Positions 11,690-21,791 of a stretch of 64,000 nt of DNA are shown piece after piece. Origin of the DNA: Synechococcus sp. WH 5701 (lineage in GTDB: Bacteria; Cyanobacteriota; Cyanobacteriia; PCC-6307; Cyanobiaceae); contig NZ_CH724159.1 in the NCBI RefSeq assembly GCF_000153045.1, positions 1,121,844 to 1,185,843 of the forward strand. The letters are read 5' to 3'. A program made the translations under genes and the position numbers. The notes below the pieces were generated by a model. That model searched no databases and had not been told where the DNA came from. It was given only the letters and a program-made list of their open reading frames with translations. How positions within the stretch are numbered: the stretch's first letter is position 1; every line of letters starts with the position of its first letter.

Positions 11690-13234
11690 TCAGTCTGCCC
11701 GAGAATCAAGCGGCAGCAGGCGCAGGCAGGCATCAGCCAGCTGCAGCTCCAGCGTGATCACCCGGTGGCCCGGGCCCACGGGGCCCAGGGGACAGTCGCC
11801 GCTGCCGGGGTTGACGGCGATCTGGGGCCAGGCCGAGACCGCCAGTGACAGCCGCAGCTGCTCCCCGGCGGCCAGGGTCGTCACCAGGGGCTGCAGGCTC
11901 AGGCGCCGCCGCTGCCGTCGGCGGCAGTGGGGGCCCAGGGAACGCAGCACCCCGGTGCTCAGCTGCCAGGCGGTGCCCTGGCGGATCACCGAGAGGGCGC
12001 CACAGAGATCGAAACCGTCCTGATCACAGCTGAGCTCCAGCTCCAGTTCCGGTCGCCCCGCCAGCTGCAGCGGACCGATCAGGGGGACGCTGGTGAAGCA
12101 GGCCACATCGGCGCGGGCGTCGAGATCCGTGCGGGCCACCAGGCCGGCATCCAGGCCCAGATGGCCGCCCCGGCCGGGGGCCGGCCGCCAGGGGTCGTGC
12201 ACCAGCCAAACGACACCACCACCCTCACCCCCGGCGAGCAGGCGGCCCTCTCCGGCATCAATCGCCGCCAGTCCTTGACTGCGCAGGGCCCAGCGCGGCC
12301 CCTCACCGCCGCCATCGGCCAGGCCCCGCCAGGAGCCTGAGCCCAGATCAGCCACCGCCTCGCGAGGATGGGTCTCCAGTCCCTCCCGATCGCGCAGGTG
12401 CCGATCGAAGAAGGCCAGCTGCAGGCGATCGAGGCCCCCCGCCCAGTTCAGGTGACTCCAGGCGCCGATGCGCAGCCAGGGAGCACCGCCGGCGGCATGG
12501 GCACGGGCCCGCAGATCGAGTACCCCGCTGAGGTGGGGGTCGTGCCAGCCGCCCACCAGCAGCATCGGCTGGCACAGCAGGCCCTCAGGCGGCTCATGGC
12601 GCCTCCAGCCAATGGGGTTGGCGGGATCCAGCCGCAACCAGCCCAGCCCCATCCCGCCGGGATCGTGCTGCTCCAGCAGTGCCAGGCCATCGCGCAGAAA
12701 CGTGCCCCCTTCCAGGCTCAGACGCAGGCGGCGCCAGGCGGTTTCATCTCCGGCGCGGCGCACCGTTTCTGCCGCCAGCTGCAGCGCCCAACCCAGGCCC
12801 AGGGCCCACCAGTGGGCTCCCCCTTCGCTGGCCCAGTGCAGCCGCTCATCCAGGCCGGCCATGGCCGGGGCGAGGGCGTCGGGCAGCGGGCTGCCGGGGC
12901 TCAGCAGCAGCTGACTGAGTCCCTGATATGAGAAGCCATAGGACCCCACCCGGCCGTTGACGTAGGGCAGAGTGCGCACCCAGGCCAGGGCCACGGCGCC
13001 ATCGTCGGCCTCCTGGGCAAAGCCCCTGAACTCTCCGGTGGAGTCGCCCCGGCCGCGCACATCCTGCACGGCTACCGCATAGCCCTGGCTGGCATACCAG
13101 CGCGGATGGGCATAGGTGACGGTGGAGGCGATGGCGCGCCCGTAGGGCTGGCGCATCAGCAGCAGGGGCCAACGCCCCGGCCTCGCGGGTCTCCAGACCC
13201 TGGTGGCCAGCCGTGCCCCGTCAGGACACGGCAT
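11690..13234 (-). CDS. CocE/NonD family hydrolase (X-Pro dipeptidyl-peptidase S15-like)
   Basis: 514 residues, an alpha/beta hydrolase with a C-terminal jelly-roll domain. Signatures: DGARLATRVWRP at the start, LLLMRQPYGR, YAVAVQDVRGRGDSTGEF (oxyanion/strand region), and the nucleophile elbow GSYGFSYQG (Ser in GFSYQG). The catalytic Asp is probably in GGWHDPHLSG and the His in GAWSHLNWAGG. Family members hydrolyse esters, amides or peptides; the substrate here is unknown. The protein has no obvious signal peptide, so it is probably cytoplasmic. Confidence 0.9.
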   Translation of the reverse strand: MPCPDGARLATRVWRPARPGRWPLLLMRQPYGRAIASTVTYAHPRWYASQGYAVAVQDVRGRGDSTGEFRGFAQEADDGAVALAWVRTLPYVNGRVGSYGFSYQGLSQLLLSPGSPLPDALAPAMAGLDERLHWASEGGAHWWALGLGWALQLAAETVRRAGDETAWRRLRLSLEGGTFLRDGLALLEQHDPGGMGLGWLRLDPANPIGWRRHEPPEGLLCQPMLLVGGWHDPHLSGVLDLRARAHAAGGAPWLRIGAWSHLNWAGGLDRLQLAFFDRHLRDREGLETHPREAVADLGSGSWRGLADGGGEGPRWALRSQGLAAIDAGEGRLLAGGEGGGVVWLVHDPWRPAPGRGGHLGLDAGLVARTDLDARADVACFTSVPLIGPLQLAGRPELELELSCDQDGFDLCGALSVIRQGTAWQLSTGVLRSLGPHCRRRQRRRLSLQPLVTTLAAGEQLRLSLAVSAWPQIAVNPGSGDCPLGPVGPGHRVITLELQLADACLRLLPLDSRAD

Positions 13235-13270
13235 CCATTCCTCAAGAACCTCAGTGTCCAGCGGGGCGGC

Positions 13271-13558
13271 TCAGCGCACGTCAGGGCAGTGAAGCCCGAC
13301 CACATAGGTGGTGAGAATCTCCGCGTCAGTGGAGGACAGGCCCTGGCTCTGGGCCACCATGGCGATCGCTTCCGGGGAATTCGAACTCACGCCGCGGCTG
13401 TTGAGCTGGCGCAGGTCGGCGCAGATCCGCTTGGCCAGCTGAGGGTTCTGCTTGACCGACTCCAGCAGCGGTGAAGCCGCCTGTAGAGGGGTGAAGGGCA
13501 GCCCAGCACCCATGAACACGGCCAGAGCCGTCAGGCTGAGAAGGGAGAGAACAGGCAA
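13271..13558 (-). CDS. Small exported hypothetical protein
   Basis: 95 residues if a TTG at 13558 is the start. That choice gives a full hydrophobic signal sequence (LSLLSLTALAVFMGAG...LQAA); an ATG further in would truncate it. The mature protein has two Cys (RICADL and GLHCPDVR) and looks helical. No family recognised. Upstream of the CocE gene on the same strand. Confidence 0.55.
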   Translation of the reverse strand: MPVLSLLSLTALAVFMGAGLPFTPLQAASPLLESVKQNPQLAKRICADLRQLNSRGVSSNSPEAIAMVAQSQGLSSTDAEILTTYVVGLHCPDVR

Positions 13559-13626
13559 GGACCGTCCACCGCAGGGGGGATCTCTCCATTTGAGGGTCTC
13601 GGCGAGACCAGTTGGAGCAGTCCTGG

Positions 13627-14016
13627 TCAGTTTGGTGGGCGACCGGTGGCCCGCCGCGCCGCGGCGATCCAGGCGCGCACCTGCGTGGAGTCGGGCGTGG
13701 CCACCGCGGATCCGGTCAGGGAGCGCTGCAGCCGGCCCAGCTGGCGCAGGAGCTGCTGGGGCGACGCCTCGGCCAGCCCGGCCGCGCTGGCGATGCCCGC
13801 GTACAACAGCAGAGCAGCCTGCTCAGGCTCCAGACCCAGCTCACTGATCAGGCGGGCCTGGCCCCGCAGTTTGATCAGGCGCTGCTCCGAAGCACCGCAG
13901 CGGGCCAGGCGCCGCAGAGCCAGATCGCTCTGGGCGGCCAGCGAAGGCCAGTCGTTCAAACCCGCCTGATTCAGCTGGCTCTGCTCAGCGCTGAAGTGGG
14001 AGGGGAGAACAAGCAT
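13627..14016 (-). CDS. DUF4332-like helix-hairpin-helix protein
   Basis: 129 residues, soluble. The centre reads GASEQRLIKLRGQARLI ... LGLEPEQAALLLYAGIASAAGLAEASPQQLLRQL, a repeated pattern of helix-hairpin-helix units (GIxSxxxLAxxxPxxL) typical of DUF4332 proteins. The role is unknown; such motifs can bind DNA or RNA. Its ATG overlaps the stop of the Ycf51 gene by one base, so the two are translationally coupled. Confidence 0.7.
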   Translation of the reverse strand: MLVLPSHFSAEQSQLNQAGLNDWPSLAAQSDLALRRLARCGASEQRLIKLRGQARLISELGLEPEQAALLLYAGIASAAGLAEASPQQLLRQLGRLQRSLTGSAVATPDSTQVRAWIAAARRATGRPPN

Positions 14017-14483
14017 CAGCGCAGCACCTGCACCGTGCCGTCACTAAGGCTGCGGGTGGCCTCAGCCAGCACCACCGGCCGACTGAAGCCAGCGCCGGCC
14101 GACTCAACCCGCCGCAGGCGCACGTGCACCAGCCCATCGGCGCTGCTGCGGCCGCTGCCGCGCAGGTTGAGGGCCAGTTGCTCCACCGTGGGGCCGTAGG
14201 CCTCGGCTGAAAGATCGTCAGCGGCCGCCGCGATCACCAGGTTGGTGCCGTTGTCGAAGACCACCGGCACGGTCACGGCCCCCTCCACATGGGTGCGGGG
14301 CGAGTAGCTGATGGCGAAGGCCAGACAGGAGAGCGAGAGCAGGGCCGTGAAGCTCGTGACCCCGACCAAGCGGAAACGGAACCCCCAGCCCCGAACGAAG
14401 CCCACCACCATCAAGACAGCCAGCACACCACTGGCGGCCCCCAGCCAGAGCCCGGCTTTGAGCAACAGCGGATCAACGGGCAT
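14016..14483 (-). CDS. Ycf51-like (DUF2518) membrane protein
   Basis: 155 residues with two transmembrane helices near the N-terminus (LLLKAGLWLGAASGVLAVLMVVGFV and VTSFTALLSLSCLAFAISYS), then a soluble beta domain with VPVVFDNGTNLVIAAAA and VEQLALNLRGSGR. This arrangement matches the Ycf51/DUF2518 family of cyanobacteria and red-algal plastids, function unknown. It is divergent from the TamB gene with 68 bases between; a TATATT near 14512-14517 could serve as a -10 element. Confidence 0.75.
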   Translation of the reverse strand: MPVDPLLLKAGLWLGAASGVLAVLMVVGFVRGWGFRFRLVGVTSFTALLSLSCLAFAISYSPRTHVEGAVTVPVVFDNGTNLVIAAAADDLSAEAYGPTVEQLALNLRGSGRSSADGLVHVRLRRVESAGAGFSRPVVLAEATRSLSDGTVQVLR

Positions 14484-14551
14484 GGCGGCCAGGGGGGAAG
14501 CGGAAACCCCTTTATATTGCGGCGTCCTCAGGCGGTGACAGCGACGAGCCG

Positions 14552-17500
14552 ATGGGGTCCCCGCCTACGCCTGAATCGGGAACCCGGTCCCGGAGCCGCC
14601 GCCCTCGCCTGCTGCTGGCCGCCGCCCTGGGCGCAAGCGCAGGGCTGATTGGAGCCTGGTGGGGGTCCGATCACCTGGCTCGCTGGGCCTACGAGAGCTG
14701 GCGGCCCCGGCTGCAGGTGTTGATCGGCCGTGGGCTGGGGCACCCTGTCCAGCTCGGTCCCTATGAAGGGCTCAGGCCCTGGGGGCTGACCATCGGACCG
14801 AGCCGGGTCCTGAGCGGGCCGGCCGACCGCTCCAACCTGCGCCTTGACGGGGTCGGGGTGAACCTGGATCCCCTGGCCAGCCTGGCGGAGAGGGCCCTGG
14901 TGCTGGATCTGCGGCCCAGGGGGGCCCAGCTCAATCTGATCCCCAACGCCAGGGGGCAACTCTGGGTCTTCGGGCCGGCGGGAGCCAAGCAGCCGCCAAG
15001 ACTCACCCTGAACCTGCTGCTGGAGAAGCCCGCCCGCCTGCAACTGGGCTCCAGCGCTCTCGACCTGAAGGTGCAGGGCCGGGCGGGAGTGAGGCTGCAC
15101 CGCCGCAGCATCGACTGGCGCGCCACCGCCAGGCCCCGGGCCCAGGCCACTGCCGGGGCAGCCAGCAGCAATGGCCGAGCCCTGGTGCGTGGCTCGGCGA
15201 ACTGGAGCAGCGGCGCCGTGAAGGTGGGCCTCGACCTGCGCCGCTGGGATCTGGCCCCCCTGGCGTCCCTGATTCCCCGCGCCCGTCCCCCGCGCCTGCA
15301 GTCGCTGAAGGGAACCGCCGACGGCCGCCTTCAACTCACCCGCGGCTCCGGCAGCACCAGCTGCAGGGGTTCCCTGCGGCTGGGGGAACTGGAGCTTCGT
15401 GATCCGCTGTTGCCGGCGCCGCTCCAGGCCAGACGCCTGGCCGTTGCCTGCCGCGGACAGCAGATCCTTTTGAAGGGGGATCCCTGGCAAATGGCGAACT
15501 GGCGCGGCACTGTCCGGGGTTCCCTGGAGCCCGGCAACCGCTTCGACCTGCGGCTCACGGCCAGCGACCCCCAGCGCGGCGACCGTCTTGGCCTGGGGAT
15601 CAACGGCCCCTGGCAGCAGCCCCTGCTGGCGCTCGATGGCCACATCCCCCTGGGCAAGGGCACGCCCACCAGCCCCCAGCCGCTGAAGCTCAACGCCCGA
15701 ATTCGCGCCGACTGGCGACGCAGCCTCCAGTTGACGCTCGACAGTCTGCGCCTGCGCTCCGGTCGCTCCGAACTCACGGCGAGAGGTCAGGTCTGGCCCC
15801 GGCTCGACGTGCGCAGCCAGCAACTGCGGCTGCATCCATCGCTCTGGAAACCAGCCGGTGACGCAGCGCAAGCCCTGCTAGGGCGTGACGACTGGCTGGA
15901 GGGTGGCCTGCTGCTGGCTGGAACCGTGCAGAAGCCGACTCTCAGCGCCAATGTCCAAAGGCAGGGCCGCACCCTGCTCACCCTGCAGGCCAGCGCCGGC
16001 CCCAGCGGCAACCGGGCCGGACCCCTCGGACGCCTGCAGGCTCGGCTCAGCGCGCCCTCCGGCATCCAGCTGGAGGACACCCAACTGCTGGGGGCAGCCA
16101 GCGCTGATCTGGTCTGGTTCGAGGATCGCCTGCGCTTGCGCCGCTTCGAGAGCCCAGAGCTCAGCGCCGATGGCAGCCTGCCCCTGCGCTGGCAGCGCCG
16201 GCGAGGTGTGGTGGTGGGGGATCTGGGTCTGAACCTGAACCTCAGGCCCTATGCCCTGGCGCGGATCGGCCCCCTGGTGGGCAGCCAGCTTCAGGGGCAT
16301 CTCAGTGCCCGCGGAACCCTCCGCGGTCCGCTGCGCAGCCTGCGCCCTGACCTCTGGCTGTCGGTGCGTCAGCCCGGTGGCGGCCCCCTGCAACTGCTGG
16401 AAACCTGGGAAGGCCGGCTCACCGCCCGCCCGGGCGGCGGGGGCAACCTGGCCCTGACGGCTTTGGCACAAGCCCAGCAGGGGAGCCTCAGGGCCCGCCT
16501 CAACCGGTCGTGGTTGCCCACCGAGGTGGAGCTGCGGCGCCAGCAAGGGGTGCTGAGCCTCAAGGGCGATGCGCGCCGCTACCGCTGGCAGGCGAGCCGC
16601 TTCCCCCTCGCTGGCCTGCGGCTCGCCGTTGGTGGTGCCTCCAGGCCCAGGGCCCTTGACGGCCTGCTCAGTGGCAAGGGAATTCTCGATCTGCAGCCCC
16701 TGGCGATGGAGGGCAGCGTGGCCCTGGAGCGTCCCCTGCTGCTGGGGGTCCGCGGCCAGCGGCTCACCGCCTCGGGTCGCTACGCGGCAGGCCAGTTCCG
16801 CTTCAAAGGGGAGTTCACGCCCCTGGCCGGCGGAACCGTGGCCCTCACCGGCGATGGCGTGCGCAAAGGGCGCCTGCGCAGCCGCATCGAAGGGCGTGGA
16901 CTGCCGCTGCAGCTGTTCCAGGAGCTGGCCCAGGCCCTGGCGATCTGGCGGGGGGACACTCCCTTGCCGAAGGGACGGGCCAGCGACCTGGGAACCCTTG
17001 TGATCGACACCCTGGGCGGGACGATCGACGGCCAGCTCAGGGCCCTGCGCGCAGCGCAGGCACGGCTGGCGGAATTCCGGGCCCCAACGACTGCAGGATC
17101 GCGGGTGCAGCTCGCGGACCTGCGCGGTCTGGTGGATCTCGACATCAGCCTGGCCGGGCCCGATCTGGAGCGCCTCAACCTGGATGTGGGCGCCAAGGGC
17201 CACGTCTGGTTGAGGGCCGACGACCGCGACGAGGCCCTGCGGCTGGAGCCGTTCCAGGTGCGCCTGGAAGGGCCGATCCGCGGCGGGCAGGGGCGCTTCA
17301 GCCTCGAGAACCTTCCCCTGGCCCTGCTGGCCTTGGCCACGCCGCTGCCCAACAGCCTGCGGGGGGGGCTGAATCTGGAGGGCTCCTATCAGCTGGGATC
17401 GGCCGGCCGTGAGCGCGCCTTTCGCACCAGCCTGAGCCTGAGCGACGCCAGCCTGAACGGGATCCCGCTGCGCCTCGAAGACACCACGGTGAGCCTGGAG

Positions 17501-19120
17501 GGGGATGCCCTGGCGCTGTCGGCCTCCCTCAGCAGCGAGGGGGCCGACAGCCGGGTCGACCTCAGCGGCAGCGTCCCCCTCGATCCCGGCCAGGAGGGAA
17601 TGAAGCTGAGGCTCTCCAGCCGTGGCGACGGCCTGCGCTTCATCAGCACCCTGGTGGGCAAGGGGCTGCAATGGCGCAAGGGCAGCGCCGATCTGGAGCT
17701 GCTGATGCGGGGCAGCCTGCTCAAGCCCCTGGCCAATGGCTTCCTGCGCTTCCGCGACGGCGAAGTGGTGGTGGCTGGTCAGGAAATCAAGGACCTCCAG
17801 GCCACGGTGCTCTTCGATTTCGAGGAACTGCTGGTTCAGGAGTTCAAGGCGCGCATGGGCAGCACGGGGGAACTCGATGGCAGCGGCGGCCTCGGCCTGT
17901 TCCGCGACATTCCCCAGCGCCAACCCCTCAACCTCACCGTCAAGACCGCCCGAATCAGCGCGCCCCGCCTCAACGCCCTCACCGATGGCACCCTGTCACT
18001 GCGCGGCAGCCTGTTGCGGCCCCTGCTCAGCGGGGAGCTGAGCCTGAGCAAGGGCACTATCAATGGCCAGCCGGGCACCCTGGCCCAGGAGGATGAGAAC
18101 GGAGTCCTCAAGCCCAAGCCAGCCCGGCGGCTGGTGGAGGAGTCGTGGAACTTCGAGAAGCCGCTGGTGCTGCTGGGGCCGGAGGTGGAGAGCGACACGG
18201 CTCTGTCTCTGCGCGATTCGATCCCGCGGGTGGCTCTGCTGCGCCTGAACAACCTCCGACTCAACCTTGGCCCCGATCTGGAAGTGGTGGTGCCGCCCGT
18301 GGCCAGCTTCAAGACGGGCGGCACCCTCACCCTCAACGGCCGCATCGACCCCAGCCTCAGCGCCAGCGGGGTGGTGCGGCTGCGCGGTGGTCGTCTGAGC
18401 CTGTTCACCACCAATTTCACCCTCGATCCTGACGCCCCCAACGTGGCGGTGTTCACCCCGAGCCTCGGTCTGATCCCCTATGTGGACATCGCCCTGCGCA
18501 CCCGGGTTTCGGACACGCTCAAGGTGGGCCGGGGCCGGGGGGCGATCAACGACTTCGACCTGCAGGGCGATTACACCCCGCTGGATCAGCTCAACCTGGT
18601 GAAAGTGGTGGTGACCGTGAGCGGCCCGGCCGACCGCATCGCCGAATCGCTCACCATTCGCAGTTCTCCTCCCCTGCCTGAGGAGCGGCTGGTGGCTCTG
18701 ATCGGCGGCAATTCCCTGGCCGGTCTGAGCGGCGGCAACGCCACGGCGGCCCTGGCCACGGTCTTCGGTCAGTCGCTGCTCTCCCCTCTGGTGGGAACCC
18801 TGAGCAACGCCTTCGGCCAGCGTCTGAGTTTCTCGATCTTTCCCACCTTCTTCTCCCCCTCCACCCAGGAGGTGGGCAACAACGCCTCGGGCTCCCGGCA
18901 GGAGTCGCGCCGCGCGCCGGCCCAGCTGGTGCTGGGTTCGGAGCTGGGCCTCGACATCACCGAACGCTTCAACTTCTCGGTGCTGGCTGCACCGAACCGC
19001 ACCGACATCCCCCCCCAGCTCACTCTGCGCTACCAGGCCAATGACACCGTGGGCCTGCAGGGGTCCTTCGACACCGAAGGGCGCTGGCAGGGCCAGCTGC
19101 AGTTGTTCTTCCGCTTCTGA
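14552..19120 (+). CDS. TamB-like translocation and assembly module protein
   Basis: 1522 residues. One N-terminal membrane anchor (RPRLLLAAALGASAGLIGAWW) is followed by a very long repetitive beta-strand region with alternating hydrophobic residues and many Leu-Arg-Gly steps, the pattern of AsmA/TamB bridge proteins that form a hydrophobic groove across the periplasm. The C-terminal ~400 residues carry the TamB/DUF490 domain: GKGLQWRKGSADLELLMRG, LSGELSLSKGTI, LRGGRLSLFTTNF, ending in an amphipathic beta segment (WQGQLQLFFRF). The role is phospholipid transport to, or protein insertion into, the outer membrane. The size is normal for cyanobacterial TamB. A ROK kinase gene starts 10 bases downstream. 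Confidence 0.93.
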   Translation: MGSPPTPESGTRSRSRRPRLLLAAALGASAGLIGAWWGSDHLARWAYESWRPRLQVLIGRGLGHPVQLGPYEGLRPWGLTIGPSRVLSGPADRSNLRLDGVGVNLDPLASLAERALVLDLRPRGAQLNLIPNARGQLWVFGPAGAKQPPRLTLNLLLEKPARLQLGSSALDLKVQGRAGVRLHRRSIDWRATARPRAQATAGAASSNGRALVRGSANWSSGAVKVGLDLRRWDLAPLASLIPRARPPRLQSLKGTADGRLQLTRGSGSTSCRGSLRLGELELRDPLLPAPLQARRLAVACRGQQILLKGDPWQMANWRGTVRGSLEPGNRFDLRLTASDPQRGDRLGLGINGPWQQPLLALDGHIPLGKGTPTSPQPLKLNARIRADWRRSLQLTLDSLRLRSGRSELTARGQVWPRLDVRSQQLRLHPSLWKPAGDAAQALLGRDDWLEGGLLLAGTVQKPTLSANVQRQGRTLLTLQASAGPSGNRAGPLGRLQARLSAPSGIQLEDTQLLGAASADLVWFEDRLRLRRFESPELSADGSLPLRWQRRRGVVVGDLGLNLNLRPYALARIGPLVGSQLQGHLSARGTLRGPLRSLRPDLWLSVRQPGGGPLQLLETWEGRLTARPGGGGNLALTALAQAQQGSLRARLNRSWLPTEVELRRQQGVLSLKGDARRYRWQASRFPLAGLRLAVGGASRPRALDGLLSGKGILDLQPLAMEGSVALERPLLLGVRGQRLTASGRYAAGQFRFKGEFTPLAGGTVALTGDGVRKGRLRSRIEGRGLPLQLFQELAQALAIWRGDTPLPKGRASDLGTLVIDTLGGTIDGQLRALRAAQARLAEFRAPTTAGSRVQLADLRGLVDLDISLAGPDLERLNLDVGAKGHVWLRADDRDEALRLEPFQVRLEGPIRGGQGRFSLENLPLALLALATPLPNSLRGGLNLEGSYQLGSAGRERAFRTSLSLSDASLNGIPLRLEDTTVSLEGDALALSASLSSEGADSRVDLSGSVPLDPGQEGMKLRLSSRGDGLRFISTLVGKGLQWRKGSADLELLMRGSLLKPLANGFLRFRDGEVVVAGQEIKDLQATVLFDFEELLVQEFKARMGSTGELDGSGGLGLFRDIPQRQPLNLTVKTARISAPRLNALTDGTLSLRGSLLRPLLSGELSLSKGTINGQPGTLAQEDENGVLKPKPARRLVEESWNFEKPLVLLGPEVESDTALSLRDSIPRVALLRLNNLRLNLGPDLEVVVPPVASFKTGGTLTLNGRIDPSLSASGVVRLRGGRLSLFTTNFTLDPDAPNVAVFTPSLGLIPYVDIALRTRVSDTLKVGRGRGAINDFDLQGDYTPLDQLNLVKVVVTVSGPADRIAESLTIRSSPPLPEERLVALIGGNSLAGLSGGNATAALATVFGQSLLSPLVGTLSNAFGQRLSFSIFPTFFSPSTQEVGNNASGSRQESRRAPAQLVLGSELGLDITERFNFSVLAAPNRTDIPPQLTLRYQANDTVGLQGSFDTEGRWQGQLQLFFRF

Positions 19121-19130
19121 AGGGGCTCGC

Positions 19131-20021
19131 TTGACGAAGGAACTGATCGGCGTGGATCTGGGAGGCACCGCCATCAAGCTCGGGCGCTTCGACGCCAGCG
19201 GCGCCTGCCTGGCCGAACTGGAGTGCCCCACCCCCCGGCCGGCTCTGCCCGGGGCGGTGTGCACAGCGCTGGTGGAGGCGATCACGGCGGTGGATCCCGG
19301 GCGCCAGGCCGGCCGGGTGGGGATCGGCCTGCCAGGACCGATGGACCGCAGCGGCCGGGTGGCGAGGGTGTCGATCAACCTGCCCGGCTGGCACGATGTA
19401 CCCCTGGCCGACTGGCTGGAGCCCCAGCTGGGCCGGCGGGTGATCCTGGCCAACGACGCCAACTGCGCCCTGCTGGGGGAGGCCTGGCTGGGGGCGGCCC
19501 GCGGCCGGTCCGACGTGCTGCTGCTCACCCTGGGCACGGGTGTCGGTGGAGCCGCGCTGCTGGGGGGCCAGCTGTTCACGGGCCGCGATGGGGCAGCGAT
19601 CGAGCCCGGCCTGATCGGCGTGGATCCCGATGGTCCCCCCTGCCACAGCGGCAACCGGGGCTCGCTCGAGCAGTACTGCAGCATCACCGGCCTGGGCCGC
19701 CTCAGCCCCCTGGATCCCGCCGAGCTTGACCGCCGCGCCGACGCCGGCGACTCCGAGGCCCTGGCCGTGTGGACCCGTTACGGCCGTTGGCTGGGGATCG
19801 GCCTGAGTTCACTGCTCTACGTGCTCACCCCTGAGCTGGTGCTGATCGGCGGTGGCCTCAGCGCCGCCAGTGATCACTTTCTGCCGGCGGTGTGGCGCGA
19901 GGTGGAGGAGCGGGTGCTGCCCGTGAGCCGCCAGGGCCTGGAGATTCGCCGCTGCGCTCTGGGTAACGGCGCCGGACGGCTGGGGGCGGTGCGGCTGGCT
20001 CTCGAGGCCCTGCCGGCCTGA
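19131..20021 (+). CDS. ROK-family sugar kinase (probable glucokinase)
   Basis: 296 residues starting at a TTG (19131) with AAGGGG upstream, 10 bases after the TamB stop. N-terminal phosphate motif [16 protein letters not shown], then [20 protein letters not shown] and [15 protein letters not shown], all ROK signatures. The usual zinc site CxCGxxGCxE appears as [13 protein letters not shown], a cysteine-poor form. Substrate glucose is likely but not certain. A second, non-ROK glucokinase (Glk family) lies at 27288, so this organism has two candidate glucose kinases within 10 kb. Confidence 0.88.
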   Translation: MTKELIGVDLGGTAIKLGRFDASGACLAELECPTPRPALPGAVCTALVEAITAVDPGRQAGRVGIGLPGPMDRSGRVARVSINLPGWHDVPLADWLEPQLGRRVILANDANCALLGEAWLGAARGRSDVLLLTLGTGVGGAALLGGQLFTGRDGAAIEPGLIGVDPDGPPCHSGNRGSLEQYCSITGLGRLSPLDPAELDRRADAGDSEALAVWTRYGRWLGIGLSSLLYVLTPELVLIGGGLSAASDHFLPAVWREVEERVLPVSRQGLEIRRCALGNGAGRLGAVRLALEALPA

Positions 20022-20053
20022 GACGCTGCCGCTGCGGCTGGAATGATGGATCG

Positions 20054-21373
20054 ATGGCTTCCAACCCATCCGCCGTCCCCGATCCCAGCCCCGAGCTGCT
20101 CAGCCGCGCCGCCGCCGTGCGCCGAGCTGCCATGGCCCTGGGGCAATGCAGCGATGGCCAGCGGCAGCAGGCCCTGCTGGCGATGGCCCAGTCCCTGGAG
20201 CGCTCGGCCGAGGCGATCGTGGCCGCCAACACAGCCGATCTGGAGGCGGCGGCGGCGGATCAGTTGGCGCCGGCCCTGGTGGCCCGGCTGAAGCTCGACG
20301 GCGCCAAGCTCGCAGGAGCGATCGAGGGCGTGCGGCAGCTGGCGGAGCTGCCGGATCCGGTCGGACGCCGCCAGCTGCACACCGAACTCGATGCGGGCCT
20401 GGTGCTGGAGCGGGTCACGGTCCCCCTGGGGGTGGTGGGGGTGATCTTCGAGGCGCGCCCGGACGCCCTGATCCAGATCGCGTCGCTGGCGATCCGCTCC
20501 GGCAACGGCGCCCTGCTCAAGGGGGGGCGCGAGGCCAGCCGCAGCTGCACAGCGATCTTCGCGGCCCTGCAGGAGGGCCTGGCGGAGAGCGAGGTTGATC
20601 GGCAGGCCCTCGCCCTGCTCACCACTCGCCAGGAGAGCCTGGGCATGCTGCGGCTCGACGGCCTGGTGGATCTGATCATCCCCAGGGGCTCGAACGAGCT
20701 GGTGCGCTTCATCCAGGACAACACCCGCATCCCCGTGCTCGGCCACGCCGACGGGGTCTGCCATCTGTTTGTGGACCGCTCGGTGAATCAGGAGCAGGCC
20801 CTGCGCATCGCCATCGACAGCAAGACCCAGTATCCAGCCGCCTGCAATGCGATCGAGACCCTCCTGGTGCACCAGGAGGTGGCCAGCCAATTCCTGCCGG
20901 CTGTCATCAGCGCCTTCCAGGCCGAAGCCGTGGAACTGCGGGGCTGTCCCCGCGCCTGCGCCCTCGGGGTGGCCCGTGCCGCCAGCGACGACGACTGGGG
21001 CCGGGAATTCTCCGACCGGATCCTGGCTGTGAAGGTGGTGGAGAGCCTGGAGGAGGCCCTGGAGCACATCGCCCGTCACGGCTCCCGCCACACGGACGCC
21101 ATCTGCACCACCGATCCCGAGACGGCCGGGCGTTTCCTCTCGGCCGTCGACAGCGCCGGGGTGTACCTCAACTGCTCCACCCGTTTCGCCGATGGCTTCC
21201 GCTACGGCTTCGGTGCCGAGGTGGGCATCAGCACCCAGACCCTTCCCCCGCGCGGGCCGGTGGGGCTGGAGGGGCTGGTCACCTACCGCTACCGCCTGCG
21301 CGGCGAAGGTCACATCGCCGCCGACTACGCCAGCGGCCTACGCCGCTTCAGCCACCGCTCCCTGCCGCTCTGA
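20054..21373 (+). CDS. proA: Glutamate-5-semialdehyde dehydrogenase
   Basis: Second step of proline synthesis: reduces gamma-glutamyl phosphate to glutamate-5-semialdehyde with NADPH. 439 residues. Motifs: [28 protein letters not shown] (substrate pocket), the catalytic Cys in [13 protein letters not shown], and a C-terminal [11 protein letters not shown] followed by [14 protein letters not shown], all diagnostic for ProA. Starts at ATG 20054. folB starts 7 bases after its stop, so the two are probably cotranscribed with the lipase gene. Confidence 0.97.
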   Translation: MASNPSAVPDPSPELLSRAAAVRRAAMALGQCSDGQRQQALLAMAQSLERSAEAIVAANTADLEAAAADQLAPALVARLKLDGAKLAGAIEGVRQLAELPDPVGRRQLHTELDAGLVLERVTVPLGVVGVIFEARPDALIQIASLAIRSGNGALLKGGREASRSCTAIFAALQEGLAESEVDRQALALLTTRQESLGMLRLDGLVDLIIPRGSNELVRFIQDNTRIPVLGHADGVCHLFVDRSVNQEQALRIAIDSKTQYPAACNAIETLLVHQEVASQFLPAVISAFQAEAVELRGCPRACALGVARAASDDDWGREFSDRILAVKVVESLEEALEHIARHGSRHTDAICTTDPETAGRFLSAVDSAGVYLNCSTRFADGFRYGFGAEVGISTQTLPPRGPVGLEGLVTYRYRLRGEGHIAADYASGLRRFSHRSLPL

Positions 21374-21380
21374 CACGCCC

Positions 21381-21791
21381 ATGGCGGATCCGGCCAGCCC
21401 AGTGCCCCTCTCTCTGCTCGGCCGTGAGGCGATCCATCTGCACGCCCTGCGGCTCTGGGCCCACGTGGGCGTGCTGGAGCGGGAGCGGGAGCTGGGCCAG
21501 TGGTTCGAGCTCTCCCTCAGCCTCTGGCACGATCTGGGCCCCGCCGGCCGCAGTGATGATCTCGAGCACAGCCTCGATTACAGCCTGGCGATCCGGGCAC
21601 TGCAGGAGCAGGCACGCACAATCCACTGTCTCACCCTGGAGCATTACGCCGAGCGGATGATGGAGTGCATCGAGCAGCTCTACGGACCCGTCAGCCAACG
21701 CCTGATCCTGAGCAAATGCGCGGCCCCGGTGCCGGGCTTCAGCGGTCTGGTGCAGGTGGAGCGCTGGCGCCATGGGCCCCCCTCCAGCTGA
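21381..21791 (+). CDS. folB: Dihydroneopterin aldolase
   Basis: Folate synthesis: converts 7,8-dihydroneopterin to 6-hydroxymethyl-dihydropterin and glycolaldehyde. 136 residues from ATG 21381. Family features: IHLHALRLWAHVGVLERERELGQ near the start, DDLEHSLDYSLA, a Glu in LTLEHYAERMM, and LILSKCAAPVPGF near the end, matching the conserved KPxAPI/VPG region. Sits 7 bases after proA; its end overlaps a possible start of the lipase gene. Confidence 0.93.
   Translation: MADPASPVPLSLLGREAIHLHALRLWAHVGVLERERELGQWFELSLSLWHDLGPAGRSDDLEHSLDYSLAIRALQEQARTIHCLTLEHYAERMMECIEQLYGPVSQRLILSKCAAPVPGFSGLVQVERWRHGPPSS

Noticed and set aside
15878..19687. Long minus-strand frames opposite the TamB and ROK genes
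   Set aside because: GC-driven antisense frames; the plus-strand products match known families over their whole length.
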